Origin: Panorpa germanica
Taxonomy: Eukaryota; Arthropoda; Insecta; Mecoptera; Panorpidae
Assembly: GCA_963678705.1 (NCBI GenBank)
Contig: OY783212.1
Span: forward strand, 7,626,001 to 7,690,000
Length of the DNA: 64,000 nucleotides
Direction: 5' to 3'
A program made the position numbers and the translations under genes. The first letter of the stretch is position 1. Each line of letters opens with the position of its first letter. The notes under the pieces are model-generated. The model saw nothing but the letters and a program-made list of their open reading frames with translations. It made no database searches and was not told the DNA's origin. Below, piece after piece: positions 1 to 11,390 of this stretch.

Positions 1-300
1 TAATAATTAATTATTAGTTAAATAGGATTACACTTACAAATTAATTAACACATAAATAATATATATAGAAAATTAACAAATATACTGATACTTTGTAAGT
101 CACAGACGACTTTACATGTACCGTACAAACAATTTGGATTCGAAGCGTATAAAATTCGAATACGATATTTTAGAACTCGACCTAGTGGTTTTAAGAATCG
201 ACATTTGGGCGATATAGGGTGACTTATGGACAAGAAACATGTTTTGAAGGCATTTTGGATCAAAGAAGGAGGCGAAAGTTTCAGAAACAAAAAAACATTA
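1..300. other. AT-rich non-coding stretch
   Basis: I see no gene, RNA or repeat structure here. The short minus-strand frame (45-290) has a composition expected of chance and no domain that I recognise. Confidence 0.6.
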
Positions 301-688
301 CACGTCGGTGAAGTACGCAGCCGATTCGATAATTTTTGAAGAAAATAAGAATAAGTAACGGCTGAAATTTTGTAATTACCTAAGAGACATATTACTTAAC
401 CTATTTATAAAAAAATAATTTCATTAAATAATGAGGTTTTAGATGTTCGTTTGCGTTTTATTTTTCTGTATTAAAATAGCAATATAAGACACTAATTGGT
501 GAATTTATATATTATATAATAATATTTAAGTTACTTAATACGTCTGCAGTCTATTATCACTTAAATATTTGCTTAAATGTTCCGATTAGCCATGTAATTT
601 AAAGTTAGATTTAACACCGAATTAATTTTGATTACCCCACTAGTCCGAATCGACTGCTATCGAATCGGCTGCGAACTTCACCGACGTA
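301..688. mobile_element. TA-flanked MITE with about 30-bp terminal inverted repeats
   Basis: The left end (CACGTCGGTGAAGTACGCAG, continuing to about 333) reappears as its reverse complement at the right end (about 656-688) with very few mismatches; both arms extend through CCGATTCGATA. TA lies on each side (299-300 and 689-690), as expected for a Tc1/mariner-type target duplication. The roughly 325 bp between the arms is AT-rich and encodes nothing, so this is a non-autonomous element. The family name is unknown to me; the class is inferred from TA plus the inverted ends. Confidence 0.7.
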
Positions 689-2865
689 TACATTACCCAA
701 CCCCATAAACTTAAGCTTTAAAATACGAAATTTCTTTTCCTAAACGTATCCAAATATATATTCTACCTGTGGCTTAGAACGTGCTTCGAAAGATCTTACT
801 GAAATTGTAATCAGGCTATTCGACATTACTACGATAGGAAAAAATGTTTGTAGGGTAGAGCGCTACCAAAAGCAGTGTAGCTAGTTATATAGGATATTGG
901 TTACAGGAGGTGGAGGATTAATAGGATACTATATTGTGTGCATAAAACTATACGTTATATAACTGGTGTAAATGGAGACTATATTTATATGAGATTATAA
1001 TTATAATTAACAAATGCTTTTAAGTTAGATGTATGTTACCAAAATTAAAGTGTCATAACAATACATTATTTCTCTAGTACTCATAAGTATTTGCAACATT
1101 TTTTAGGGTAAACAAAACATGAATAATTAACCTTATATTGTAGTAAAATGAAATAGTACTGTTAACAGTTTTTATTATTGATTTTAATAGTTTTCTGTAA
1201 TATGTTTTGTCTCTCATTGATTATTAGCAGTCTCTCAACAAAACAATATCTCACCAGGTAAATAAATTTACCTTTAAACACCAATAAATATTTAGTAACT
1301 TTTTCAACCTTCATGCAAGTATGAGTATGAGTATGTAATATACCTCATGTGTACAAGTGTACCTCACCCTCAAATGACGTGGATTTAACATCCACCCACT
1401 ATCCACCCATTAACCACCCACTCGGTCTGGTTGATTTATTGCAGTATATAACGCCAATACAGTTCTCTGCACTAGCACCAGCACCAGCACCAGGATATCG
1501 TCTATGAAACTGTGTGCAAGCAGGGTCGGCCGATGCGACGCGACGACGAGCTTCATCCCCACACAAGAGACATGACATATTGCACAATGCAGTCACTGCT
1601 CGCTCGTATGCATATTGTTAACACAGAGCTTTGCATTGTTGTGAATGGATACACTATGAGTTGTTATTGAAATGGGTGAGAGTGTGGGAGAAGAAGAGAA
1701 GAGAATGGGTTGAGGGGTGGGATGACCAATAAATCATTACATTGTAGCATTGTAGACTTGACAATAAAGTATATATAATAAAAATAATAAGTAAATTAAA
1801 TTATATTGGTGGATATTTAAATATTGTTGATTAATTTATTAATTAAAGGTGACACACCCAATGGATAGTATGAGGTATTTATGATTCAATTATAAATTTC
1901 GTAGTGTATCTACAGGATATTTCAATAAGAGTGCTTGATTTAGTATCATCTCATTTAAAACACCTTAATACAACTTATACGGATATAGAGGGTGTTTGTT
2001 TTATATGACATGATATTAAATGCGGTGGTTTAATTGAAAGACCGTATAAAAGCTTGGACGTCTTCACTTGCACATATAGCACCCATCCCCAGTCGTAATT
2101 TGTCGAGATTAAACTAGTAAGCCTAATGTCCATGTTACTAAAATACGTTTGGTCCATTGAAAAAGGCATTAGAAGGGGATAGATTTGAAGACAACACTGC
2201 GGTCGAACATTACGGGTACAATTGCCTAACGTGGCGCCTTCTTCTTTGTTACATGATGGGATTTTTTTATTGTTTTTACGATATAATGAAGTTTTTAAAT
2301 AAAAGAAATCCAAAATGTCATTGAAATTGAGAATTGCCAAGTAACACTTCAAGCGCCGATGGCTGCATATGAAACTGACATCGCTTTGCGATAAGGTAAA
2401 TACTAGTATTTCAATATTTTTATAAATCGGTATTACAATATTTCGGTTTATATGGGAATGACTCTCTTAATGATAAAGAAAATATTGAATAAATAAAATT
2501 GAATGACAAATACATAGCTGATAGGCGCATAAATATTAACAGGTATTTGTCCAACTGCATAAATCTCATCTTGTGCGACTTTAGCATCGTTAATTGCAGC
2601 TCTGTAATTATAATTATTATTTTTGCTGTTTTAAATATATAATAACAGACATCGTAATAAATAACACAGAAGTACAAACAGGATCTACACAAGTCGACTA
2701 ATAAAATGCAGATAAATGTATCCTTTACGTTAGTCTTCGTATGGGAGCTAATACAAATGATGTTGAAGAATATAGCTCTTCGGGCGTTTTGCAGCTTCCA
2801 AGCAAAACCCTGTAATTAAAACATCATTTTCAGCAATTTTAAAAAAAATTATTTTTGAATAAGAG
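689..2865. other. Non-coding stretch, nothing assignable except one short repeat
   Basis: Mostly AT-rich sequence. A GC-richer patch at about 1400-1620 contains three tandem AGCACC units (about 1474-1493) and a CpG cluster (about 1525-1555). It could be an old regulatory or exonic patch, but no splice-site pair or recognisable protein supports that. A 45-bp dispersed repeat at 809-853 is listed separately. Confidence 0.5.
809..853 (+). repeat. 45-bp dispersed repeat, copy 1
   Basis: This segment (AATCAGGCTATTCGACATTA onward to GTTTGTAG) recurs at 11182-11226 in the same orientation with about two mismatches. Flanks do not match, so it is a short remnant of some dispersed element. I cannot name the parent family. 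Confidence 0.6.
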
Positions 2866-3240
2866 TATTTCATGGGCGCCGGGAGAAGGGTGCAACAAGG
2901 TGCACTTGCATCCCCTGCCGTGAAAGAAAATACACTGAAAAGATTAAGAAATATTTTTTTGTTAGTCACTGTTTGAATAAAAACTTAAGGCGTCTAGTTT
3001 TATCCAATTTCTTTTTATACTTATTTGAGTGCATCAACGTTTAATAGTTATTAGCACTTAAAACTATATATACAAACAATATAACAACTTTTAAACACGA
3101 GTATGGGTATTTAAATAAAGAGATCAAATTAGTTTCATTGATAAAGCCAATAAAGTTTTTTAGACTTTCGTTGGTTTCAAATATCTTCTTATAGCCTGGT
3201 CCAAATTTGTTCAACACCTTGTCAATGAATTCAGTGTCTT
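2866..3240. repeat. Fragmented dispersed repeat related to 49.2-49.4 kb, possibly from a transposase gene
   Basis: Two blocks match the 49 kb region. One is around 2969-2992 (CACTGTTTGAATAAAAAC). The other is 3199-3233 (TCCAAATTTGTTCAACACCT onward). They are about 210 bp apart here but about 15 bp apart at 49.3 kb, so one locus has gained or lost sequence. Read on the minus strand, 3180-3240 encodes DTEFIDKVLNKFGPGYKKIF with no stop, and the 49 kb copy encodes a related peptide containing DKVLNKFG. That suggests a decayed coding region of a mobile element; the family is not identified. Confidence 0.45.
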
Positions 3241-3756
3241 AATTAAACTTCTTATATGAATTGAATAATCTAAACAATATTCTATTATTTTAAAAACAAT
3301 AAAGATTAATGCTAACAATCCTTTTTTGTTATTTAATTCTAAAAACGATATCGTTTACATTAAACTGAATTAGTACAAGTTGAACTGGTCACTTAATTTT
3401 AAAATAAGATTTATAAGTCATGTTCATATGATAAAAGTAACCCAATAATAAAACCCAAAAAGTCAATTAGTCTGATTTACTTAAGATAGCGCCATTTACC
3501 CACTTAAGAAACCTTGACTAATCATCCTTGAATCTTTATTGGCTGTGGAAAAAGTCATAAAATTAAATAGGAATACATATCTCAACATCTAATTCAAAAC
3601 ACGAGGCTGATATCTTTGTTGTCACGAAAATTGTAAGTGTAAAAGTTCTAAAAAGCTTTTTTCAAAACGAAAAATTTTATGTTTTAGTTTTTCTTTGAGT
3701 TATGTAGTTTCACATTCATAACAATTTCTTTTTTAAATAACTGTATAAATATTAAC
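3241..3756. other. AT-rich non-coding stretch
   Basis: No frame, repeat or structure that I can support was seen on either strand. Confidence 0.6.
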
Positions 3757-3760
3757 ATAT
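3757..3760. repeat. Left ATAT target duplication of the solo LTR
   Basis: ATAT immediately precedes the LTR terminus and is repeated at 4478-4481 after the other terminus. The surrounding DNA is AT-rich, so a chance match is possible. Confidence 0.5.
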
Positions 3761-3968
3761 TGTTACAATTTTACTGGCGTGGATACGGGAAGGGAGACTA
3801 GGATTCTCGAACCTTCTAAATATACGCCGTAATACGCCTGCGACTGGGGTTCTTTTAATTGCCGAGCGGGTGCAATTGTTTACACTATTTAGTCGCGTTG
3901 TAACTTATTAAATTAAGAAATAGCCACAATTAAAATAATAAGAAGGATTAACACTTTCACAAACTGTA

Positions 3969-3974
3969 TTTATT
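3969..3974 (-). terminator. LTR polyadenylation signal AATAAA
   Basis: AATAAA on the minus strand lies about 100 bases downstream of the presumed transcription start and before the LTR 3' end, as expected for the R region of an LTR. Confidence 0.5.
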
Positions 3975-4110
3975 TACACAAAACAATTACAACAATTAAC
4001 AACTATTTACAATTACTCTTTATTATTTCACTTAATTATTCTCGCTGACTGTTGTTGACTGACTTATTCCCACTGACTGACTGACTCGACTCGCGACGCG
4101 ATGCTCTGCT

Positions 4111-4119
4111 CCTTTTATA
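4111..4119 (-). promoter_or_regulatory. TATA box of the solo LTR
   Basis: TATAAAAGG on the minus strand lies upstream of a GC-rich segment and repeated TCAGT motifs at the expected start distance. It could drive transcription leftward into 4070-3761 and the flanking DNA if the LTR is still active. Confidence 0.6.
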
Positions 4120-4481
4120 TTAGCAGAATACGCAGCAGACTACCCTTGATCACGACACCTCTGACTTTCCAGAATATTCCTATAATTATCCAAATACGCT
4201 GTTTGACCTTCCGGACTATTTCTATGACGTTCCACTCCATACGCGTAATATTTGGTTCTAGAAAGATCACATGTAAACAATAACAGAAGTGCATGGTATG
4301 CAGTTGTTTATGTTCATTTCCAGGAACACGCGTATCAGTTATGCGCCAACCAGTAAACAGCTTCGTTATCAAAATGTGTTCATATTTGTACAGGGATGCG
4401 CAACCTTTTCTGCTGATTCCAGTTATTATTTTATAACTATAATTTTTGTATGCTCAGACGCCCGCAAATCCGTAACAATAT

Positions 4482-6212
4482 ATATAAAATAGATAATCAT
4501 TTAAAAGCATGGAACTTCTTCCGCGCTAAAAAGTAACATTGTTTGTTAAAAGCGATGTTGCCAAATACACGACGCGGCGTTGTGATTTGTGCATCTGTAA
4601 TTGTGCGACAGAACTTCATAGAGCTTCGACGGATTAAAGGAAACATCTAGACTAATAATTAACAACAAGGACCATGAAACATGCTGTGAAATATGTACCC
4701 CATAACGCGTGTTGTAAAAAGTACAATTAGGTTATTCAAAAAATATCATTTACATCGTTCTTTTTGAGTCATCTTTCTTACTAATGATAAAAGGATTATA
4801 AAATACCTTGAACATCATAAAGTAAAACATATAAGTTTAGAGTCCGAGATAATTACGAGTAATAACAAAAGCTACTACTGTTAAGGTGTATTTCCTATTT
4901 GAAGCATGTAAAGTTTCTTATCCGCTCAACTATTTTCTATTATACACAAAAAATTTCTCGACAGAATTTTGGAAAAAATTAAGAGAGTAAATATTCTGAC
5001 TATACTCTATACCACGTTAAAACTACCTTTATTGAAACATGATTATCTTAGTTTCACTTTTGTTCCACTTTTTCAAATACAAGTAGATAAAAACATATAC
5101 CCTTACAACTTCAATAACAACCTGGGTGAGCCAGCTACCTGGTTTACCTGTAAATTAACTTTTTTTACTGTTTCATAATCTCACTACTTCCCTACCTTCG
5201 TTTTGTTGACTAGACACTAGACAGCAACACTTGAGGTGTCTGTGGACTGGGAACAATCTTATCTGTTATCAGTTACATGAATTGTCTATTCATGTTTTGT
5301 CACGTTTTAGACTTTACGACCTTTTCTTAATCTTAAATTAACAGTCTACTGTTGTTTTACACAGGTGATGGAACACCGTTGATTACGAAGCGAATGTTGT
5401 CGGTTGGTTGGCTAGCTGCTTGGATGGTTAATGTCTTATAAGTCGAACAAAATGAGTAAACACACAAAACAAATACGTAGTATGAATGGATTAATCCACG
5501 GAGGTGGTTGCATTTTACAGGTCAACTTGTATGAGTTTTATACACAATAAATTCATATATAGGCAGAGGCGAATCAGGTTTCCAAAGATACTGGACCCTA
5601 ACAATAAATAGGCCCATTCGATGAGGTCTTACAACAAATTAAATCCAGCCACAGTTAACTTTCTAGTGTCATCGATCTATAATATCAAATAGAAAATTGA
5701 GTGCACATAAAAAAGAAAATAATTCATAAGAAATTGATATGTGTAATGAAGACACAGTAGTCTGGCGTGAACATCAATGCTTTCGCCCACTGCGTCGTCT
5801 ATAAGGCAGTAATTAAGATATTTTCACTAAAATATAATTTAATTATAAAATACACATACAAATAGAATGAATTGAAATGCGTCAAATCAAATATCGTTTG
5901 ATGAATGTGTAATGACTTATTTACACTTTAACTAACTAATCTATTAAGAGTTAATTAACATAATTATAGGTGTCTCTGCATGCTCTATTTTCTATTTATG
6001 TTTTATACAAATTTATTGAAGCATAACTAATTCTTATGCAAAAATAATGAAACCCATATTAAATAAACCTAATTAGACATCATTCAAGAATATCAAAGTT
6101 TATTTTAAAATTAAACCTCTGTAACGAAATCTAAAGCTGAAGCGAACCCCTCATTCGCATTTATTATTTACAATCCCTGTTGTGCTGAGCCAGGGGCGCG
6201 TAACCTTTTCGT
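4482..6212. other. Non-coding stretch; one possible hAT terminus
   Basis: No gene seen. At about 6191-6210 the sequence CAGGGGCGCGTAACCTTTTC resembles CAGGGATGCGCAACCTTTTC at about 4393-4412 inside the solo LTR. CAGGG-type ends of this kind occur in hAT elements. No partner terminus or 8-bp duplication was found, so this is only a note. Confidence 0.45.
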
Positions 6213-6450
6213 TTAAACCCCAGTCCCACTCACTGAGTTTTATTGTTAATTTATAGTTTTTAAGTTTCAGTTTGTGAAATATAAAAAAATAAAATTAATT
6301 ATATTAAATACAATAATTTATATTAAATAAAGATAGTAATTATTAATGAATAAAGTATATTACTCACGAATAATGCATGATTGCACAAGTTCAAAATTAT
6401 ATTCAAGATTTAAATTTTAAAATAAATCTAAAAACAGTGAGTGGGAATGG
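6213..6450. mobile_element. TTAA-flanked MITE, copy 1 (CCCACTCACTG ends)
   Basis: Starts at TTAA (6213-6216), followed by CCCCAGTCCCACTCACTG, and ends in CAGTGAGTGGGAATGG, its inverted counterpart. The right TTAA is lost. The internal AT-rich sequence, including a stretch around AAATACAATAATTTATATTA, matches 35340-35582 closely. Related copies are at 57849-58328 and, interrupted, at 19894-20469. TTAA at the boundaries of several copies suggests a piggyBac-type target duplication. No coding capacity. Confidence 0.7.
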
Positions 6451-8560
6451 AAATTTACCTTTCACATAAATATTCTTAGGTAAATATAATGTAAGATTAT
6501 GTACCAAAAGTTGTTTTTGAAAATAAATTTATATTTTCTAATGTTAATAAGCTTTTTATGCAAAGTTATATAATGTTATATATTGAGATATATTATTTAT
6601 TTAGTAAAAGAATTTGAATGTCTTTTGCATTTTTTTAACGACAATATAACAGAATTATGGTAAACCTAGGTATATAATAAAACGTAACGCTGGGTAAAAA
6701 ATATTACATTAAATAATACACTAGTTTATGGTTTGTGTTTAGTTGGTCGGCTATGTGTTGGTGAATAAAAATTTTGTAAAAGTTTGTTGAATATTTTCAA
6801 AATTAATACAACATTTAACTGAATGTAAGAAGAACGTGTTATTAGACGAAAAATTAGAAATTGTATGATAGAATAAAAGGAACATTAAAGAAAAGGGAAG
6901 CGAGACAACAACTCTTAAATCAAAGGAAAACCCTTTCTTAAATACGCAAGCCAACGTTTGCTCATCCCTGTCCTAGGGGATATTGTCATCTCCCTCATTG
7001 AGTCGCTGATGTGACATAATGTGACTTGATTTGATATAGCCCCAAGCAAAATATCTACCCTATGTCACAGTATTACAGGGTTAATCTGTATAAACTGTAG
7101 ATAAGACCGGGGGTTCAAAGTAAATAACAATAGTAAATTACTTTATTTTTTATTTAAAATCATATAAATAATATTGATACTTTCTGATATTTATTTGAAC
7201 TGAATGATTCTCCCACGCGAATCACTGTACATGATTATCTAATTGAGTTTTATGTGATCCACGGATTACATTTAGGTTTTATTGTGATTTGACATAAATC
7301 TTCGCGATCGTTACGGGGTCGAGCAGGGAGGGGGAATTTTACTGTTTACTGATATTTAATGTAGTGTTTGAAATATTAAACAAGTTCACTGTGTGAGTGT
7401 GAGGCATGACATGAAAGCAAGAAATATATACAAAATGTTTATAATGAATCATGAACTGAATTTAGTTACATTTATGCAGTACAAGCTTTATGCCCCGGTG
7501 AAAGATAACGTGTTTCTTTAAATTTATTTAACTTGGCCCTACTTCTGATTCTGATCTATAATCAACTTAAGACTTCATATATGTGTACAAAATATATGCT
7601 TATAACTTTTTATTTATCACTAGCTAAACCTGGACACGCATCGCTGTGGCTCTGTCTGATATAAAATGAGTGGGAAAGTAAATAAAAGACACACACAAAC
7701 ACAGCGACGATCAACTGGAAAGAAACGAAAGAAATTGTTTCAATTTTCGAAAACATGTGCGTTGTGTCAAAATTTCAAGTCAATCGACCGTTTACTTGCT
7801 GAGTTTTGCGAGCACAAACATACGCATGCTGAATTTTTATATACAAAGATAATCCTTAATTAATTCTACTTAAAAATAACATAGCATAACTCACAAATAA
7901 GCGTAATGATCTCAGCCGTCTACTGGTGAACCGAGAACTACTGCCCGGTGGAATTGGAACGAGAAATTTTTCTGTTCAATAACAGCAATGATGATCCTTA
8001 TCAAATTTGCAAAAAAATCGCTCGACACTATGACTTATTCATCGGTTGTTTTTGGATGCTTATAGAAGTGGCGGCCTTGGATATTTTGATATAAGTACCT
8101 ATTAAAAGATATGTTACAGACATCTTATTTTATTCTAAATAAAATTAAAACAACTATTTTCAGAATTCTTAAAAATATTTTGTGATTTAAATAAACTAAC
8201 AAGACTTATGTAACTTAAAATGTGTTTTAAATGAAATGAAATTGTCAAAACAAATATCATTCATTAACTGTTTAAAAATAAAAATAATAAGATTATGGGG
8301 CGTTGGGGCGGATCTGAACCTGATTTAATGCTTTTGTGACATTTGGGGAGTTGGCTAGCCGCTCGAGACTACAACTTTGTCGGATTTCACTTTTATTTGA
8401 ATTTATAACTGACAACAAAAAGTCTACTTGGTCTGGTTCATCGTTTTGGATTTCATTTAATTTATTGCACAATAATTAAATTAAGGGGATATTCTGCTTT
8501 GTTATGTATAAAGCAGAGTAAATTGTGAATGGATGCTTCATAGGTAATCTCTATGATCAC
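6451..8560. other. AT-rich non-coding stretch
   Basis: No supported gene. A 65-codon plus-strand frame (7666-7863) starts basic (KVNKRHTQTQRRSTGKKRKK) but has no recognisable domain, homologue or splice context, so I do not call it. Confidence 0.5.
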
Positions 8561-8765
8561 ACAAATTTCATGTTCTCTTAACTCCCTCTCCCTCTGTCAC
8601 ACATGGTGAAAAAATTGGTTTTCTTTTAGTATTATGTTCTTTTATTGGAATTCGAACTTTAGATTAAATGTGACGCAGCTTATGATATCTCCCCCCCCCC
8701 TGGTGTCACATTTTGTCTCACTTTGGTGACCCCATTCCACTCCCCTTGCGCATGACGTCAACAAT
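8561..8765. repeat. Degenerate CTCCCTC / GTCACA / TGACGTCA dispersed repeat, copy 1
   Basis: Contains CTCCCTCTCCCTCTGTCACA (about 8582-8601), a C homopolymer (about 8691-8701), GGTGTCACATTTTGTCTCAC, and CATGACGTCA (about 8752-8761). The same vocabulary (pyrimidine-rich C runs, GTCACA and TGACGTCA) recurs at 36.66, 60.9-61.27 and 63.27-63.53 kb, so this looks like one strongly decayed repeat family. Exact boundaries are not visible. Confidence 0.35.
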
Positions 8766-9953
8766 CAACAACATGATTCCATGTATACATAGAAAGGGAC
8801 GGAGCACAAAAAAGAAGCATTCATCACTAAATTAATAAATTGACTGTATACTATATATTTTTCAATTTTTAAAGGGCCTTAAATATATCATTATGCATTC
8901 GCTGAGATGCCGCATTAATTACTCCAGGCTAGTACAAATCAAATGCGTTTAACAGCATGTTCGATTCTCATTAATTTGAACTATTATGATCTCATATGAT
9001 TCCAATATTTTAAAGCTGAAGTTAATAAAATGTGGTTTAGCATTTAGTCTAGAGAAGTCGTTAGGCACGCGCTCGATGTCGACCAGGTGGGCGACGCCCA
9101 TTTGGGTTAAATAAATATCACCATAAAAATGTCACACCGCCGCGCCATCTCATTCACATAACTGAACCGAAACGTCACAAATATTTGTGTTGAATAAACA
9201 ACGTGTGTGTGGAAGGAATATACATCCAGGGCCGCATTTGGTGCCTTGGGTAACTAAGAAAAATCACTATCAGGTTCAAATCTAGTTTATGTATTATGTG
9301 TTTACATAATCATAAATTCATTAGGCAACGTAGTTCACATATTCGAAACCAGTACACCATAAAAACTACCAACATAGTAAAGGGTCGAGGATAATAAAGC
9401 TCAGCAAATATTTGAAAAATTAAATTTAGTCAACAAAATATCTTAAGACCCTCGGGTGCTTGGACTCCAATATCATTGCATATCTTGTATACTCTTATTG
9501 CCGTCACTGATTCTGACTTGCAATTTCCAGCGATCTTATATAAAATGAAAGGAATATTACTTATGCTTACACTTATGAATCTTAGAGTAGATTCATTAAA
9601 TTTCATTTTACCCCACATAAAAATTTTGGAAATTTGCTAGTGTGCAAGATATTGGCAAGTTAGAATTCAAACCTTTTATAAGGTTTGAATATATATTTTC
9701 AGGAATATGTAATTTATAAATATATTTAAGGTTCAATGATATTAATTACAACTTAATATAATTTGTGCAGTGTTTCTTTATTATAATGAATAGCCCAGAT
9801 TGGTTACAGTGTAGACCATTGCGATACGTCTCACAGCTAGATAGCGAAGTACACTCTATTTCTGAAATGTTGTCTGAAAACAGTTTCAAAGTAAGTACCT
9901 AAACCCTTCTGCGTACACAATCGCGACCGTCCTACTCAATGAGCCTTTATAAC
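8766..9953. other. Non-coding stretch
   Basis: No gene. A small palindrome at about 9669-9688 (AACCTTTTATAAGGTTTGAA) could be a decayed element end. Nothing else supported. Confidence 0.55.
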
Positions 9954-10590
9954 AATGGGCTTGTGTCCTATGTCTTAATTTCTATAAAAGTGTACTATAT
10001 ATTCATAAAGTGGGTTACTAGAACCTCAAATGTTCAATTATTTTTTAATAACTCATTATATGTTGGCAGATATTAACAATTAAAAAAGTCATTTTGTCTC
10101 TTTAATTATTAAAGGGATTCAGCGTTGTACACATTCCAAGTGCATGTACCTCACAATCCTTGTGTAAGTTACCAACCTTACAGCCCATAAATCTTTGCTA
10201 TATGTATTTATGTATCAAAATATCAAATATTATTTACAGCTATTTCAAGGAACAATCAAATTTCAATATTATGTCTGCCTTAGCACGGTTAAATAAAATA
10301 AAAACTTATTATTCTTTGATTTGACTTGATTATTTGACTACCAACAGCTACAGAACATTACCACAGCAGTGACCTACTCAACAAATAACTGACGTTAAAA
10401 TGCATTTCACGTCATACAAACATGGCCGACCATTTCTAGCGGTAAAACTACAATTCAAACTTTTAATTGCTATATCTCCGTCAATATTTAGATATTTAAT
10501 AAAATAGACACGCCAACACACATTTATTAACATCAATTTCAATCAACAATTGAAAAATCGACCACTAAAAAATGAGGGCACAAGCCTATT
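9954..10590 (+). mobile_element. AATGGGCTTGTGTCC-ended element, copy A
   Basis: Begins AATGGGCTTGTGTCCTATGT and ends in GGGCACAAGCCTATT, the inverted counterpart, so about 15-17 bp of terminal inversion. The body aligns nearly throughout with 18374-19012 (same orientation) and with 38875-39458 and 50774-51376 (opposite orientation). It has no open frame of note and is non-autonomous. I cannot see a clear target duplication at this or the other copies. Either the duplication is absent, as in Helitron/Helentron insertions, or it is too short or decayed to see. Confidence 0.75.
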
Positions 10591-10837
10591 ATAAACAAAT
10601 TATAAATATTTTACTTGCACCACTGGCTTAGTATAGGCATACCACTTCAGCGCCATCTATTTGTTCGAATTCGTCTTAATCAGCGCTAGTCTATAACCAA
10701 TCCAAATATCGGTGATAAATTCGGAGTCGTTGATATAATCTTCCAATATTAAAATTACGTTACTAGTAGTTATTCACAAATGATATTTACATAACCATCG
10801 TGAATATGTATTAATAGCTGTTAGTGTTTAAATTAGG

Positions 10838-11075
10838 GTGAAGAAGTGGGTGTATAGAAGAGGTGTGAACGACCACCCCTCTCTCGTAAAAAGCTCTACT
10901 CAGCTACGGGTATCCAACCCTTAACAACCCTCGTGAGCTGTGACCATGGCAACACCGTGAATCCAAGGGGTGGTGAAAACTGAGACACATAAAGTCACCT
11001 ACTGCTACTACCTACTCGTAATGCATGAGTAGAACTAACGCTGAAGTAAACCGGGAGGAAAATTTGTAGTCCGTG
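10838..11075. other. GC-richer, structured-looking non-coding segment
   Basis: The segment with ACGACCACCCCTCTCTCG, CTCAGCTACGGGTATCCAAC and AGCTGTGACCATGGCAACAC stands out from its AT-rich surroundings. It has no long frame on either strand. It reads like the 5' or untranslated part of a retroelement or SINE, but I cannot identify it. Confidence 0.3.
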
Positions 11076-11181
11076 ACCTTATAACCTTTGTCTTACTACT
11101 TTGTCTTATCAGTATTCAATGTTACAGAGGTCTGAAAACTTTTTGTCAAATGACCAAAACTTTTACTATTAAGTTCTTTAC

Positions 11182-11226
11182 AATCAGGCTATTCGACATT
11201 ACTACGATACAAAAAAATGTTTGTAG
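11182..11226 (+). repeat. 45-bp dispersed repeat, copy 2
   Basis: Matches 809-853 with about two differences in the middle of the segment. No common flanking sequence. Confidence 0.6.
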
Positions 11227-11320
11227 TGAAGACGTCTTTCTGTAAGTGTGCGCGTCTCCATATCATTCCTCGACTCGAAATGTGTACACACTGTCTAAAA
11301 ATAGTCTTGTTTCCTGTTAA

Positions 11321-11390
11321 GTATGTGGCCCCTTAATATAACGAGCACTAGAAAGATTTGAAAGGAAAGTATGAGTAAAGGGCCACATAC
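11321..11390. repeat. Short inverted repeat GTATGTGGCCC / GGGCCACATAC
   Basis: GTATGTGGCCCCTTA at 11321-11335 is answered by TAAAGGGCCACATAC at 11376-11390, giving an 11-bp perfect arm (14-15 bp allowing a gap) around a loop of about 40-45 bases. The GC-rich arms in an AT-rich setting make chance unlikely. It could be the ends of a tiny MITE or a transcript stem. Confidence 0.5.

Larger units (their letters stand above)
3761..4477 (-). mobile_element. Solo LTR of a gypsy-type retrotransposon
   Basis: On the minus strand the 717-bp unit starts TGTTACGGATTTGCGGGCGT and ends AAATTGTAACA, so it carries TG...CA ends and a short TGTTAC/GTAACA terminal inversion. ATAT occurs on both sides (3757-3760 and 4478-4481), which fits a 4-bp target duplication. 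Inside, read on the minus strand, there is a TATAAAAGG box (4111-4119), a run of TCAGT initiator-like motifs about 30 bases downstream (about 4072-4085), and an AATAAA polyadenylation signal (3969-3974). This is the U3-R-U5 order of an LTR. No internal retroviral genes flank it, so it is a solo LTR left by recombination. Gypsy is inferred from the 4-bp duplication and layout, not from protein. Confidence 0.7.

Noticed and set aside
1399-1596. 65-codon minus-strand frame starting MTALCNMSCLLCGDEARRR
   Set aside because: The CxxC is suggestive and the patch is CpG-rich, but there is no second metal-binding pair, homologue or splice evidence.
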